A stretch of DNA of 64,000 nucleotides from positions 1 through 64,000 of the forward strand of contig JABFRB010000045.1 of assembly GCA_013141385.1 (NCBI GenBank), read 5' to 3'. This document shows positions 26,876 through 36,319 of the stretch, in pieces. The position numbers and the translations under genes are program-made. The notes beneath the pieces were generated by a model. The model was not told where the DNA came from and made no database searches. It saw nothing but the letters and a program-made list of their open reading frames with translations. Source of the DNA: Bacteroidales bacterium. Its GTDB lineage: Bacteria > Bacteroidota > Bacteroidia > Bacteroidales > Tenuifilaceae. Position 1 is the stretch's first letter. Every line of letters starts with the position of its first letter.

Positions 26876-29299
26876 ATGTCGATTATTGATAGCTATTTAA
26901 AAACGGGATTTCGTAATCTAAGTAAATATAGGTTCTATTCTTTTATTAACATACTAGGACTTGCTATTGGGATTGCAGGAAGTTTGCTAATAGTCCTATA
27001 TGTTTCAAATGAACTTAGTTACGATAAGTTCAATAAAGATTATGAGCAGATTTATAGAATAGTACTTAAAGGTCAAGTTAAGGGTGAACCAGTTAATATG
27101 GCTGTTTCTTGTGCTCCTATGGCTAGGGCATTGAAGAATGAAATCCCTGATGTTGAAAGTACTGCAAGAATAAGTAGAATGGGGGATTGGCTGATAGGTT
27201 CTGGCGATAGGAAATTCAATGAGGAAGAATTTCTTTTTACAGATTCTTCCTTCTTCGAAATGTTTAGCTATAAATTATTAAAAGGAGATCCAAAAAAGGT
27301 TCTTAGTCGCCCAAGGACAATGGTGATGACTCAAACAGCAGTGCGGAAATATTTTGGCAACGAAGATCCTATTGGTAAAAGTATTAGAGTAGAGAACGAT
27401 ACTACTCTTTTCGAAATCACTGGAATTATGGAGGATGTTCCTATTAATAGTCATTTTCATTTTTTACTTCTTGGTTCATTGAATTCATATCCAAGGCAGA
27501 GCGAAAATCCTATCTGGCTATCAAATAATTTTTACAATTATGTAAAGCTTAAAAAAGGTACCGATCCAAAGGAATTTCAACAAAAATTAAGAAATCTAGT
27601 GGTTAAATATATTGGACCACAGCTAAAACAGATTCTAAATCTTTCAATTGAAGATTTTGAAAAAAGCGGGAATTCTTATGGCTATTTTATTCAACCTTTA
27701 AAAGATATACATTTAACATCCAAATTAACAGGAGAGCTAGAAACGAATGGGAATATACTATATGTTTATATTTTCTCAGTCGTAGCAATTCTTATTTTGC
27801 TTATTGCTTGTATTAATTTTATGAATTTAGCAACTGCTAGATCGGCAACAAGAGCAAAAGAGGTAGGTCTTCGAAAAGTTGTGGGTTCTGGGAAAAATAG
27901 GCTGATTTTTCAGTTTTTATCCGAATCCATACTAGTGAGTTTTTTGGCCTTAATACTTGGATTGCTAATCGTAGAACTTGCCCTCCCTGCCTTTAATAAC
28001 CTGCTTGAAATTAAGCTAACCATGGGTTATTTTGCAAAATGGTATATATTGCCTGGATTAATATCCTTTTCTTTAATAGTTGGACTTATATCAGGTTTAT
28101 ATCCATCACTATTTCTTGCTGCTTTTAACCCTATAAATGTGCTTAAGGGAAAAGTTAAGGCAGGTGCTAAAAGCGGTATGTTGAGAAAAATTTTGGTAGT
28201 TTCACAATTTACTGTAAGTATAAGCATTCTCCTAGCTACGGCTGTTTTATATCAACAATTGCGATATGTTCAGAACTATAATCTTGGCTTTAGTAAAGAG
28301 AATAGGTTGGTAATAAAGCGTTCAGATGGCTTGAAAAAAAATATGGATATTTTTAAACAAGAAGCATTAAAAGTACCTGGAGTTATTAGTATCGCAAATA
28401 GTAATGCAATGCCTGGAAAAAACTTTAGCCTAAATGGATTCCTTCTCGAGAATGATGCTAATACTGGAACAACTTACACAATTCAGCAAGCCTTTGTTTC
28501 TCCAGGGCTTGAAAAAACACTTGGATTACAGCTTGTTGAAGGTCGTTTTCTGAGTTCAGATATTCCTACCGATTCAAATGCTGTAATTATAAGCCAATCA
28601 ACAGTTAAGGTTCTTGAACTTAAAGATCCTTTAAATCATAGGTTAATGTCACCAGGTCAACCACCCCGTTATTGGCAAATAGTGGGAGTTGTAAAGGATT
28701 TTCACATTGAATCTCTTCGTTCCAATATTTCGCCTGTTGCATTAACTTTTATGCCAGGTAATTTTGAGGGTATCGTTATCGCAAACATTGAACCAGGAAG
28801 GGAACAGAGTGCAATTAATGGTATGAAAGATATTTGGACAAAATTATCAGAATTCCCCTTTGAATACTACTTTCTTGATGATAGCTTAAACAAAATGTAT
28901 AAAGGCGAGCAAAGAACTGGTATAATACTGATTTCATTCTCAATTTTAGCAATTATTATTTCATGCCTTGGTTTGTTGGGAATGGTATCTTTTATCACAT
29001 CACTAAGGACAAAGGAGATAGCCATTCGCAAAACATTAGGTGCAGAAGAAACAAGTATTATCTCAATTCTATCTTCGGAGACATTACTTTTGATAGTATT
29101 TTCGACAGTTTTTGCTTGGATTATTTCATGGTTTGCTTTGAATAAATGGCTTCAGAATTTTGCATACCATACAAAGATTAGCCCATACCTATTCTTTGTA
29201 GTACCTATAATTATTACTATAATTTCTTTTATTACTATAAGTTTTGAGGTAATAAAAGCTACACGTAGAAATCCGGCAGATGTTCTAAAGTATGAATAA
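26876..29299 (+). CDS. FtsX/MacB-type ABC transporter permease, copy 1
   Basis: ATG 26876 gives 807 residues beginning MSIIDSYLKTGFRNL, matching the start of the neighbouring paralogue; a TTG at 26840 would add twelve residues with no match. The protein has two MacB_PCD/FtsX halves. A first helix (about 22-42) precedes a periplasmic domain, three helices span about 290-430, a second periplasmic domain follows, and three helices end the protein (SLRTKEIAIRKTLGAEE). This family forms mechanotransmitting ABC systems that move lipoproteins, peptides or drugs. No ATPase is adjacent. A near-identical paralogue lies 493 bases downstream. Confidence 0.9.
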   Translation: MSIIDSYLKTGFRNLSKYRFYSFINILGLAIGIAGSLLIVLYVSNELSYDKFNKDYEQIYRIVLKGQVKGEPVNMAVSCAPMARALKNEIPDVESTARISRMGDWLIGSGDRKFNEEEFLFTDSSFFEMFSYKLLKGDPKKVLSRPRTMVMTQTAVRKYFGNEDPIGKSIRVENDTTLFEITGIMEDVPINSHFHFLLLGSLNSYPRQSENPIWLSNNFYNYVKLKKGTDPKEFQQKLRNLVVKYIGPQLKQILNLSIEDFEKSGNSYGYFIQPLKDIHLTSKLTGELETNGNILYVYIFSVVAILILLIACINFMNLATARSATRAKEVGLRKVVGSGKNRLIFQFLSESILVSFLALILGLLIVELALPAFNNLLEIKLTMGYFAKWYILPGLISFSLIVGLISGLYPSLFLAAFNPINVLKGKVKAGAKSGMLRKILVVSQFTVSISILLATAVLYQQLRYVQNYNLGFSKENRLVIKRSDGLKKNMDIFKQEALKVPGVISIANSNAMPGKNFSLNGFLLENDANTGTTYTIQQAFVSPGLEKTLGLQLVEGRFLSSDIPTDSNAVIISQSTVKVLELKDPLNHRLMSPGQPPRYWQIVGVVKDFHIESLRSNISPVALTFMPGNFEGIVIANIEPGREQSAINGMKDIWTKLSEFPFEYYFLDDSLNKMYKGEQRTGIILISFSILAIIISCLGLLGMVSFITSLRTKEIAIRKTLGAEETSIISILSSETLLLIVFSTVFAWIISWFALNKWLQNFAYHTKISPYLFFVVPIIITIISFITISFEVIKATRRNPADVLKYE

Positions 29300-29404
29300 T
29301 TATAGAAATAAACTTAAAAAAGTGACTGTTTCAAAATTTGAATATTTGGAAAATTTCTCATGAGGAAGTACGAATAAAATAGGGTGTCTCAAAAAGTTGA
29401 TATG

Positions 29405-29445
29405 CACTCCAAAAGTTTTGTGTCTAACTTTTGGAGTGTTTTTTT
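29405..29445 (+). terminator. Intrinsic terminator after permease copy 1
   Basis: A 13-base perfect stem (CACTCCAAAAGTT paired with AACTTTTGGAGTG), an eight-base loop and a run of seven Ts. It lies about 100 bases after the stop, so a read-through leader separates it from the gene. Confidence 0.8.
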
Positions 29446-29490
29446 ATGGTAAAAAGGAATAACAGGAGGCATTGTGTTAGATTGTTACTT

Positions 29491-29583
29491 TGCCACGCTG
29501 AACGAGTTGAATTTCAATGGATACGCAGAAAACAACCATTTAACTATTGGATAATTAAATCCTTCGTTCTGCTCAAGATGACA
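29491..29583. repeat. Degenerate inverted repeat
   Basis: TGCCACGCTGAACGAG at 29491 and the segment ending CTGCTCAAGATGACA at 29583 are diverged inverted copies of one intergenic palindrome type. The similarity is visible by eye but imperfect. Confidence 0.4.
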
Positions 29584-29792
29584 TTTTATGTCAACTAGCA
29601 AGTTACGTTCAACTTCTAGAAACTAGCTTTAGCTGCTTGAAAACCTTATTACAACCCATCATTTGGAGTATGTAAAACACAGGAAAAACAATTAGGTAAA
29701 AAAAAGAATGAGTTTTTGTTTTTCGTTAAATTTTTATTTCTAAAATTGTTAAAGCAAAAAGTTTTGAACTCTGAACTGAAAATCAAAATGTA

Positions 29793-32225
29793 ATGACCAT
29801 AATTGATAGCTATTTAAAGACTGGTTTTCGAAACCTTATTAAATACAAATTTTATTCAATAATTAATATTTTAGGGCTTGCTATTGGGATTGCAGGGAGT
29901 TTAATGATAACCCTGTATGTCTTGAATGAATTTAACTACGATAGGTTCAATAATGATTATGATCGAATATATAGAATAGCGCGTAAAGCTAAGATTAAAG
30001 GAGATCCAATTAGATCTGCATTGACTTGTGCTCCAATGGCAAACGCAATAATGAACGAATGCCCTGAGATTGAAAGCGTTACTCGGTTATCTAGGATGGG
30101 TGATTGGCTAATAGGTTCTGGTGATAGAAAATTCAATGAGGAGCAAGTCCTTTTTGCAGATTCAAGCCTTTTTGGGATGTTCAGCTTTAAGCTCATTAAG
30201 GGTGATCCTAAAAAGGTTCTATCCCGCCCCAGAACCATGGTGATGACCCAAACTGCGGTAAAAAAGTATTTTGGAAGCGAGGATCCTTTTGGTAAAAGTA
30301 TTCGAGTGGGACAGGATACCACCCTATATGAAATTACGGGTATTATGGAGGATGTACCACCAAATAGCCATTTCCACTTTTTAATCCTTTGCTCCATAAA
30401 CTCATACCCCCTTCGAAGTGAAAATCAGGTATGGACGGTAAATGAATTTTACAGTTATGTAAAACTTAGGAAGGGGGCTAGTCCCGAAATGTTTGAGCAA
30501 AAACTACACCATTTTGCAGCAAAATATATTGGGCCACGGGTTCAAATGTTTCTAAAGATTACCTTTGATGCTTTTGAGAAAAGTGGTAGCTATTATGGTT
30601 ACTTTATCCAACCACTAAAAGGCATCCATTTAACATCTAATTTAACAGATGAGTTTGAATCCAATGGGGATAGCCTTTACGTTTATATTTTATCGGTAGC
30701 TGCAGTCCTAATTCTTCTGATTGCCTGTATCAATTTCATGAATCTAGCAACAGCCCGTTCGGCTACACGAGCTAAAGAGGTTGGATTGCGTAAAGTGGTT
30801 GGCTCTGATGCAAAAAGATTAGTGATACAATTCCTATCTGAATCGATTCTAGTAAGTTTTATAGCTCTGGCAATTGCATTGCTAATAGTAGAGCTTTTGC
30901 TGCCATCCTTTAATAACCTGTTGGGGATTAAGCTTTCCATGGGATACCTGTCAAAATGGTATATAATACCAAGCTTAATCAGCTTTTCAGTACTTGTAGG
31001 GCTTATATCGGGTTTCTACCCATCACTATTTCTTGCATCGTTCAAACCTATTAGCGTACTCAAGGGGAGAGTTAAGGCTGGGGCTAAAAGTGGGTTACTT
31101 CGGAGTATTCTGGTTATCTCTCAGTTTACAGTGTGTATAGTCATACTCCTAGCCACCACTGTGATATTCAAGCAGTTACGGTTTATGCAGAGTTATAATC
31201 TTGGTTTCAGCAAGGAGAATAAGCTGGTAGTAAAGCGCTCCGATGGACTTAAGAAAAACATAGATGCTTTTAAGGCAGAAGCTCTAAAAATACCAGGAGT
31301 TGTCAGCATTGCTAATAGTGATGTAATACCAGGCAGTAATTTTTCCCTTACCGGTTTTAACCTTGAGGGCGATGAAAATACTGAAACTCTCTATATTTGC
31401 CCTAGAGGTTATATTTCATTCGGGTACGAAAAAACGCTTGGACTTCAGCTGGTAGAAGGAAGATTTCTTAACCCAGACATAGCCACCGATTCAAGTGCTA
31501 TTGTAATAAGCCAGGCTACAGCAAAGGTGCTTGGGCTCGAAAATCCCTTACAGCGGAGGTTAATATCTTCTAGAGGTGATAATTCGGTAAAATATTACTG
31601 GCGGATAGTCGGTGTTGTAAAGGATTTCCATATAGCATCGTTAAAAGCTAGTATTTCACCGATTACCCTAACGATTATGCCTGGGAACTGGGAGGGAGTT
31701 GTAATTGCCGATATTCAACCTGACAATGTGCAGAATGCAATAAATGGTCTTCGGGCAATTTGGGAAAAAATGTCGGAGTACCCATTTGAGTATTATTTCC
31801 TCGATGACAGCCTTGCGAATATGTATAAAGGAGAGAGACGAACAGGAATAATCCTTATTTCATTTTCTATCCTTGCAATTATTATTTCATGTCTTGGTTT
31901 GTTGGGAATGGTATCTTTTACCACATCATTAAGAACAAAGGAGATAGCAATTCGTAAAACTTTAGGAGCTGAAGAAAAGAGCATTATCTCTGTACTCTCT
32001 TCTGAAACATTACGTTTGATAGTATTCTCAACAATTATTGCTTGGGTTATTTCATGGTTTGCTCTGAATAAATGGCTACAGAATTTTGCCTACCACACAA
32101 AGATTAACCCGTATCTATTTGTTGCAGTACCTGCAATTATTACTATAATTTCTTTTGTTACTATAAGTTTTGAGGTAATAAAAGCTACACGGAGAAATCC
32201 GGCAGATGTTCTAAGATATGAATAA
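29793..32225 (+). CDS. FtsX/MacB-type ABC transporter permease, copy 2
   Basis: An 810-residue paralogue of the gene before it, with the same start (MTIIDSYLKTGFRNL), the same two periplasmic domains and the same C-terminal helices. Protein identity is high throughout, and the last 200 codons are strikingly alike at the DNA level too. It ends in a strong hairpin terminator. The duplication may give two permeases for one ATPase encoded elsewhere. The lipoprotein-release and MacB-like branches are both possible; the sequence does not decide. Confidence 0.9.
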   Translation: MTIIDSYLKTGFRNLIKYKFYSIINILGLAIGIAGSLMITLYVLNEFNYDRFNNDYDRIYRIARKAKIKGDPIRSALTCAPMANAIMNECPEIESVTRLSRMGDWLIGSGDRKFNEEQVLFADSSLFGMFSFKLIKGDPKKVLSRPRTMVMTQTAVKKYFGSEDPFGKSIRVGQDTTLYEITGIMEDVPPNSHFHFLILCSINSYPLRSENQVWTVNEFYSYVKLRKGASPEMFEQKLHHFAAKYIGPRVQMFLKITFDAFEKSGSYYGYFIQPLKGIHLTSNLTDEFESNGDSLYVYILSVAAVLILLIACINFMNLATARSATRAKEVGLRKVVGSDAKRLVIQFLSESILVSFIALAIALLIVELLLPSFNNLLGIKLSMGYLSKWYIIPSLISFSVLVGLISGFYPSLFLASFKPISVLKGRVKAGAKSGLLRSILVISQFTVCIVILLATTVIFKQLRFMQSYNLGFSKENKLVVKRSDGLKKNIDAFKAEALKIPGVVSIANSDVIPGSNFSLTGFNLEGDENTETLYICPRGYISFGYEKTLGLQLVEGRFLNPDIATDSSAIVISQATAKVLGLENPLQRRLISSRGDNSVKYYWRIVGVVKDFHIASLKASISPITLTIMPGNWEGVVIADIQPDNVQNAINGLRAIWEKMSEYPFEYYFLDDSLANMYKGERRTGIILISFSILAIIISCLGLLGMVSFTTSLRTKEIAIRKTLGAEEKSIISVLSSETLRLIVFSTIIAWVISWFALNKWLQNFAYHTKINPYLFVAVPAIITIISFVTISFEVIKATRRNPADVLRYE

Positions 32226-32236
32226 CGATAATGGAA

Positions 32237-32279
32237 CTAGCAAAAAAAACACCGACTTAATCGGTGTTTTTTTTGCTAG
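32237..32279. terminator. Bidirectional intrinsic terminator
   Basis: A long stem: CTAGCAAAAAAAACACCGA pairs with TCGGTGTTTTTTTTGCTAG around a five-base loop. It lies between convergent permease copy 2 and the DUF4293 gene and can serve both strands. Confidence 0.92.
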
Positions 32280-32280
32280 T

Positions 32281-32745
32281 TTATCTTAACCTATCAATGG
32301 ATCTTACTAATGCTTCATCCTTTGCAATTCCTCTGATTGCTAGGTAAGTTAGGATAGCGCAAATAACAGGAAAAATAAAGATTATACCATAAGAAGTTTT
32401 ACTACCAATGAGTTGAGCAGAGACTCTAGTAAAATAGTATAAACAACACTGGAAACCTATAATTAGGATAATGTTAAGTATACATAATCTTATCTGAATC
32501 ATTCTATGTTTATAGAATAACACTGAGGCAATATATATGGCAATAATAACAGATAATATAATAATTAAGGGAATTACTCTAATCAATACCTTTTGACATC
32601 CAACATCTGGAATAAGCCCTTTTATCGACAAGTGATAAACCGACATATCCTGTTCAAGAATAAATGATGCAAATGGGAAGAAAAAATATAAACTTATCAG
32701 AATTGTTGCTACCAATAAGTATATGGTTTGAGTTCTTTGAATCAT
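32281..32745 (-). CDS. DUF4293 family membrane protein
   Basis: ATG 32745 gives 154 residues starting MIQRTQTIYLLVATILISLYFFFPF, the usual DUF4293 start; a 37-residue upstream extension is unlikely because a -7 promoter box lies inside it. Four hydrophobic helices are visible, and the C-terminus AKDEALVRSIDRLR is the conserved end of the family. The function is unknown; it is a common small inner-membrane protein of Bacteroidetes. It is divergent from the nucleoside phosphorylase gene. Confidence 0.85.
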   Translation of the reverse strand: MIQRTQTIYLLVATILISLYFFFPFASFILEQDMSVYHLSIKGLIPDVGCQKVLIRVIPLIIILSVIIAIYIASVLFYKHRMIQIRLCILNIILIIGFQCCLYYFTRVSAQLIGSKTSYGIIFIFPVICAILTYLAIRGIAKDEALVRSIDRLR

Positions 32746-32763
32746 CTTATTGCTTTTTTTCTG

Positions 32764-32771
32764 CAAAGATA
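32764..32771 (-). promoter_or_regulatory. Bacteroidetes-type -7 box for the DUF4293 gene
   Basis: Reads TATCTTTG on the minus strand, 19 bases before the chosen ATG. It supports the shorter start. Confidence 0.55.
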
Positions 32772-32882
32772 GAATTTTTAGTCTCAATTTTTCAATCTGA
32801 TTCATTGGTGATGATAAAATAGAATAAAATACTGAATTAAAGCATTTATAGTACATTTACACTCTGCAATCTATTAATTTTT

Positions 32883-32890
32883 TACATTTG
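32883..32890 (+). promoter_or_regulatory. Bacteroidetes-type -7 box for the nucleoside phosphorylase gene
   Basis: TACATTTG, matching TAnnTTTG, 25 bases before the ATG at 32916. No clear -33 TTG is visible. Confidence 0.5.
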
Positions 32891-32915
32891 CAGATTATCA
32901 TAAAAAACCAATTCG

Positions 32916-33788
32916 ATGAGAATAATTGAACCATCCGAACTTATAATTAATCCTGATGGGAGCATCTTTCACCTCCATTTACACCCAGAACAAATATCAG
33001 ATACCATAATAATGGTTGGTGATCCAGGTAGGGTTGAAACTGTTTCATCTTTTTTTAGTAAAAAAGAGTTTACAGTGTCAAACAGAGAATTCAATACAAC
33101 AACTGGACTTTACAACAATAAGCGTATCACAGTAGTTTCAACAGGAATAGGGACTGATAATATTGATATAGTAGTAAATGAACTTGATGCGCTGGCTAAT
33201 ATTGATTTGAAAACTAGAACAGTTAAAGAAACTCATAAAAAACTCACACTAATTAGATTGGGAACATCAGGTGCACTACAACCCGATATACCCCTTGCTA
33301 GTAATGTGTTAACTGAAATTAGTGTTGGTTTTGATGGACTACTTAACTTTTATGCCAATAGGGATAAAGTATGTGAATTGGAAATGGAACAGGTATTTCT
33401 TAAGCATACAAATTGGAATTCCCAGTGCGCCAAACCCTATTTTACAAAATCTTCTGAGAGACTAGTAAAACTTTTTGAATCGTTTACGATTAAGGGACTT
33501 ACAATTTCTGCACCAGGGTTTTATGGTCCACAAGGAAGAGTATTAAGATTACCTCTTGCAGATGCAACCTTAAACGAAAAAATAGAATCTTTTCGCTATA
33601 ATGGCAAAAAAATCGCCAATTTTGAAATGGAAAGCTCTGCAATTAATGGCCTATCAAAGTTAATGGGACACGAATCGGTTACAATTTGCACTATTATTGC
33701 AAATAGGGTTATTAAAGATGCAACCAAAGATTACAAGCCCGCTATAAAAAATTTAATTGAGCAAACCTTAAATAAGATTTCTGAATAA
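32916..33788 (+). CDS. Nucleoside phosphorylase, uridine phosphorylase-like
   Basis: A 290-residue cytoplasmic enzyme of the PNP_UDP_1 family, which cleaves a nucleoside with phosphate to a base and (deoxy)ribose-1-phosphate. Visible motifs are IMVGDPGRVE (about 31-40, phosphate site), VVSTGIGTDN, IRLGTSGALQPDI (about 111-123) and the ribose-binding FEMESSAINGL near residue 240. The last motif and the overall order suggest the uridine phosphorylase branch. Bacteroidetes members of this clade often lack a tested substrate. The SirB1-like gene follows 21 bases on and may be co-transcribed. Confidence 0.88.
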   Translation: MRIIEPSELIINPDGSIFHLHLHPEQISDTIIMVGDPGRVETVSSFFSKKEFTVSNREFNTTTGLYNNKRITVVSTGIGTDNIDIVVNELDALANIDLKTRTVKETHKKLTLIRLGTSGALQPDIPLASNVLTEISVGFDGLLNFYANRDKVCELEMEQVFLKHTNWNSQCAKPYFTKSSERLVKLFESFTIKGLTISAPGFYGPQGRVLRLPLADATLNEKIESFRYNGKKIANFEMESSAINGLSKLMGHESVTICTIIANRVIKDATKDYKPAIKNLIEQTLNKISE

Positions 33789-33809
33789 TAGTGTTTTGAA
33801 CAATTATTT

Positions 33810-34673
33810 ATGGATGCAAAAGAATTAAATGCACTTATTGTATTACTTGATGATCCCGATAAGGAGGTATTTAATGTTATTTCTGCAAACATAATTAATC
33901 AAGGAATCGCCATAGTTGGTGCACTCGAAGAGGCATGGGAATCCTCGTCTAGTGAATTTGTTCAGAAAAGAATTGAGACGTTAATACACACAATTCAGCT
34001 TAATAGCACGATAGCAAATCTCACGAAATGGGTTTCTGAAGGCGCAACCGACATATTAGAAGGAGCTTATTACCTTTCGTTATACCAATACCCAGATTCT
34101 GAATTTGATGAAATTGAAAATGCTATTGAGAGAATCAAGAAAGATATTTGGTTAGAATTCAATGAGAATTTAACGGCTTTAGAAAAGGTAAAAATACTTA
34201 ATCATATTATATACGATATTCACGGTTTTACGAGTAATCTATCTAATTTTTTTGCTCCTCAAAACCAATTTATTAATCAGGTGATTGAGACCAAAAAAGG
34301 AGGACCAATCACTTTAGCAATTTTATATTCAACCATTGCTCAACGTTTGGGTTTACCAATTTATACTGTTAATCTGCCCAAAAACTTTATCCTAGCGTAT
34401 AGGGATAGATTTAAGGAAACACAATCACAAAGCCCTCAAGAAAGAATTCTTTTTTATATTAACCCGTTTAATAAGGGTTCTGTTTTGGGTCGAAGAGAAA
34501 TTGAACACTTTCTTAATCAACAGAATATTGAAATAAAAGAGGAATTCTTTCTGCCTTGTTCAAACCGGGTAACAATTGCCCAGTTGGTTTCGGGTTTAAT
34601 CTATTCATATGAAAAATTAGGAGATAGTGAAAAAATCCATGATTTAAGTTTGATTATGAAGATAGTATCATAA
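33810..34673 (+). CDS. SirB1-like transglutaminase-fold protein
   Basis: A 287-residue protein. The N-terminal part (1-70) is helical and HEAT-like (LDDPDKEVFNVISANI). The middle matches the Transglut_core2/SirB1 family: AYYLSLYQYP, LNHIIYDIHGFTSNLSNFFAPQNQFINQV, then KKGGPITLAILYSTIAQRLGLPIYTVNLPKNFIL. The classic transglutaminase cysteine is replaced by threonine in GGPIT, as is usual in this family, so it is probably not a peptidase. Its role is unknown. It may form an operon with the phosphorylase upstream. Confidence 0.8.
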   Translation: MDAKELNALIVLLDDPDKEVFNVISANIINQGIAIVGALEEAWESSSSEFVQKRIETLIHTIQLNSTIANLTKWVSEGATDILEGAYYLSLYQYPDSEFDEIENAIERIKKDIWLEFNENLTALEKVKILNHIIYDIHGFTSNLSNFFAPQNQFINQVIETKKGGPITLAILYSTIAQRLGLPIYTVNLPKNFILAYRDRFKETQSQSPQERILFYINPFNKGSVLGRREIEHFLNQQNIEIKEEFFLPCSNRVTIAQLVSGLIYSYEKLGDSEKIHDLSLIMKIVS

Positions 34674-34711
34674 TCAGAAAAGTTCATGCGTAATAAAATT
34701 GTATCCAATTA

Positions 34712-34742
34712 TTGCTACTTAAGGGAAAAATACCTACTTTTG
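34712..34742 (+). promoter_or_regulatory. Promoter of the rpsF-rpsR-rplI operon
   Basis: TTG at 34712-34714 and TACTTTTG at 34735-34742 are 20 bases apart, matching the Bacteroidetes -33/-7 consensus. Transcription would begin a few bases later, some 30 bases before rpsF. Confidence 0.75.
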
Positions 34743-34778
34743 CCGCCTCATTATTTTACAAACTAATTACATTAATCT

Positions 34779-35132
34779 ATGTTAAATCATTACGAAACCG
34801 TTTTCATTGCAACTCCCGTTTTGTCTGAGGCCCAGATGAAGGAAGCGGTTACCAAATTCAAAAGTGTAATCACCGACAATGGAGGTGAGGTTGTACACGA
34901 AGAAAACTGGGGATTACGTAAATTGGCCTACCCCATACAAAAGAAAACTACTGGCTTTTACCATTTAGTTGAGTTTAAAGCCGAAGGATCTTTGATTGAT
35001 AAACTGGAAATACAGTACCGTCGTGACGAGCGTATTATCCGTTTTTTAACGTTTAGGATGGATAAATATGCAGTTGAATACGCAATTAAGAAGCGTAGCG
35101 CTAAAGTTGAATCTAAAGCTAAGGAGGTATAA
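34779..35132 (+). CDS. rpsF: 30S ribosomal protein S6
   Basis: A 117-residue S6 protein of the small ribosomal subunit. The start [23 protein letters not shown] and the middle [25 protein letters not shown] are clear family blocks; S6 binds S18 on the platform. It heads the rpsF-rpsR-rplI operon. The C-terminal tail is Lys/Glu-rich. rpsR follows after three bases. Confidence 0.97.
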   Translation: MLNHYETVFIATPVLSEAQMKEAVTKFKSVITDNGGEVVHEENWGLRKLAYPIQKKTTGFYHLVEFKAEGSLIDKLEIQYRRDERIIRFLTFRMDKYAVEYAIKKRSAKVESKAKEV

Positions 35133-35135
35133 ATC

Positions 35136-35405
35136 ATGAATCAGAATCAATCAGAAATCAGATATCTCACACCCCCAACTGTTGAGGTAAAGAAGAAAAA
35201 ATACTGCCGTTTCAAGAAAAATAAGATTAAATACGTTGATTATAAGGATCCCGAATTTCTAAAAAAATTCCTCAACGAGCAAGGCAGAATTTTACCACGT
35301 CGTTTAACTGGTACATCTCTTAAGTTCCAACGAAAGGTTGCTACTGCTGTTAAAAGAGCTCGTCATTTGGCAATATTGCCATTCGTAACTGATTTATTGA
35401 AATAA
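35136..35405 (+). CDS. rpsR: 30S ribosomal protein S18
   Basis: An 89-residue S18. It has [19 protein letters not shown], then the family core [18 protein letters not shown] and [21 protein letters not shown]. The ATG at 35136 fits the three-base gap to rpsF, and GGAGGT precedes it. The single cysteine in CRFKK is in the position of zinc-binding S18 relatives, but the other ligands are absent. Confidence 0.97.
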   Translation: MNQNQSEIRYLTPPTVEVKKKKYCRFKKNKIKYVDYKDPEFLKKFLNEQGRILPRRLTGTSLKFQRKVATAVKRARHLAILPFVTDLLK

Positions 35406-35426
35406 TTTAAGTAGGAGGACTTTTAG

Positions 35427-35873
35427 ATGGAAATCATTCTTAAACAGGACGTTCAAAACCTGGGTAACAAGGACGAGGTTGTTAAGGTTAAAAACGGATA
35501 CGCTCGTAATTATTTAATCCCACAAGGATTTGCAATTACAGCCACCGAATCCGCAAAAAAGATTCTTGCTGAGAATATTAAACAGCGTGCTCATAAGGAG
35601 TCTAAGATTAAAGCTGATGCTGAAGTTATTGCTAAGAAACTTGAAGGTGTTAAACTTACTATTGGTGCTAAAACAAGCTCAACTGGTAAGATATTTGGTT
35701 CAGTTAACACAATCCAAATTGCTGAAGCACTCTCTCAAAAGGGCTTTGATATTGATCGTAGAATAATTAGCATTCAGGACGATCAACTGAAAGAAATTGG
35801 TAGTTACACAGCAGAGATTAAGCTTCATCGTGAAGTAAAAGTGAAAATTGACTTTGATGTTATTGCCGAATAA
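35427..35873 (+). CDS. rplI: 50S ribosomal protein L9
   Basis: A 148-residue L9: the N-terminal rRNA-binding domain MEIILKQDVQNLGNKDEVVKV with YARNYLIPQGFA, a long connecting helix (about 45-75) and the C-terminal domain with TSSTGKIFGSV and EIGSYTAEIKLHREV. GGAGG precedes the start. It is the last gene of the operon, followed by a hairpin terminator. Confidence 0.97.
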   Translation: MEIILKQDVQNLGNKDEVVKVKNGYARNYLIPQGFAITATESAKKILAENIKQRAHKESKIKADAEVIAKKLEGVKLTIGAKTSSTGKIFGSVNTIQIAEALSQKGFDIDRRIISIQDDQLKEIGSYTAEIKLHREVKVKIDFDVIAE

Positions 35874-35894
35874 TTCCAGTTTTAATTTTAAAAG

Positions 35895-35928
35895 AAAGCC
35901 ATCCTTCGTTTTTAGGATGGCTTTTTTT
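35895..35928 (+). terminator. Intrinsic terminator after rplI
   Basis: A stem AAAGCCATCC / GGATGGCTTT with a ten-base loop and a run of Ts. Confidence 0.9.
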
Positions 35929-35941
35929 ATGGGCTTATTTT

Positions 35942-36319
35942 TTACTTAACAGCAATTGTCTCAATCTCTATTAACGCTCCCAGAGGAAGTTTTACTACGC
36001 CATAAGCAGCACGTGCTGGCATTTCGGATGTGTAGTAACGTGAATACACTTCGTTCATAGCGGCAAAGTTATCCATATCACTTAACAAACAGGTCGATTT
36101 TACAACATTTGAGTAGTTTAAACCTGCAGCGTTTAGTATGGCTCCAATGTTTTTCATTACTTGTTCAGTTTGTTCTTTGATGCCCCCTTCAATCAGTTTT
36201 CCTATGGCAGGATCGATAGGAACTTGACCAGAAATATAAAGAGTCCCATTTACTTCAACAGCTTGGCTGTAAGGGCCAATTGCTTTAGGTGCTTTATCGG
36301 TACTAATAATCTTTTTCAT
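35942..36319 (-). CDS. ridA: RidA family reactive imine/enamine deaminase
   Basis: A 125-residue protein of the RidA/YjgF/Rid family, which hydrolyses 2-aminoacrylate and related enamines made by PLP enzymes. It starts MKKIISTDKAPKAIGPYSQAV and has SGQVPIDP near 30-37, RAAYGVVKLP with the catalytic Arg R103, and EIETIA with the conserved Glu. All signature residues for the archetypal RidA subgroup are present. It is convergent with the ribosomal operon and transcribed alone. Confidence 0.93.
   Translation of the reverse strand: MKKIISTDKAPKAIGPYSQAVEVNGTLYISGQVPIDPAIGKLIEGGIKEQTEQVMKNIGAILNAAGLNYSNVVKSTCLLSDMDNFAAMNEVYSRYYTSEMPARAAYGVVKLPLGALIEIETIAVK

Larger units (their letters stand above)
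29300..29792. other. Gene-free interval between the two permease genes with repeat-like remnants
   Basis: About 493 bases. It holds GGGTGTCTCAAAAAGTTG at 29381-29398, which resembles the end of some Bacteroidetes IS elements, then a strong hairpin terminator (29405-29445). A pair of diverged inverted segments follows (29491-29511 and 29561-29583), of the TGTCATnnTGAGC...GAAGG type often seen between Bacteroidetes genes. No coding potential was seen. Confidence 0.5.

Noticed and set aside
29957-30397. A 146-codon minus-strand frame inside permease copy 2
   Set aside because: It is the antisense of a conserved coding region and shows no family features.
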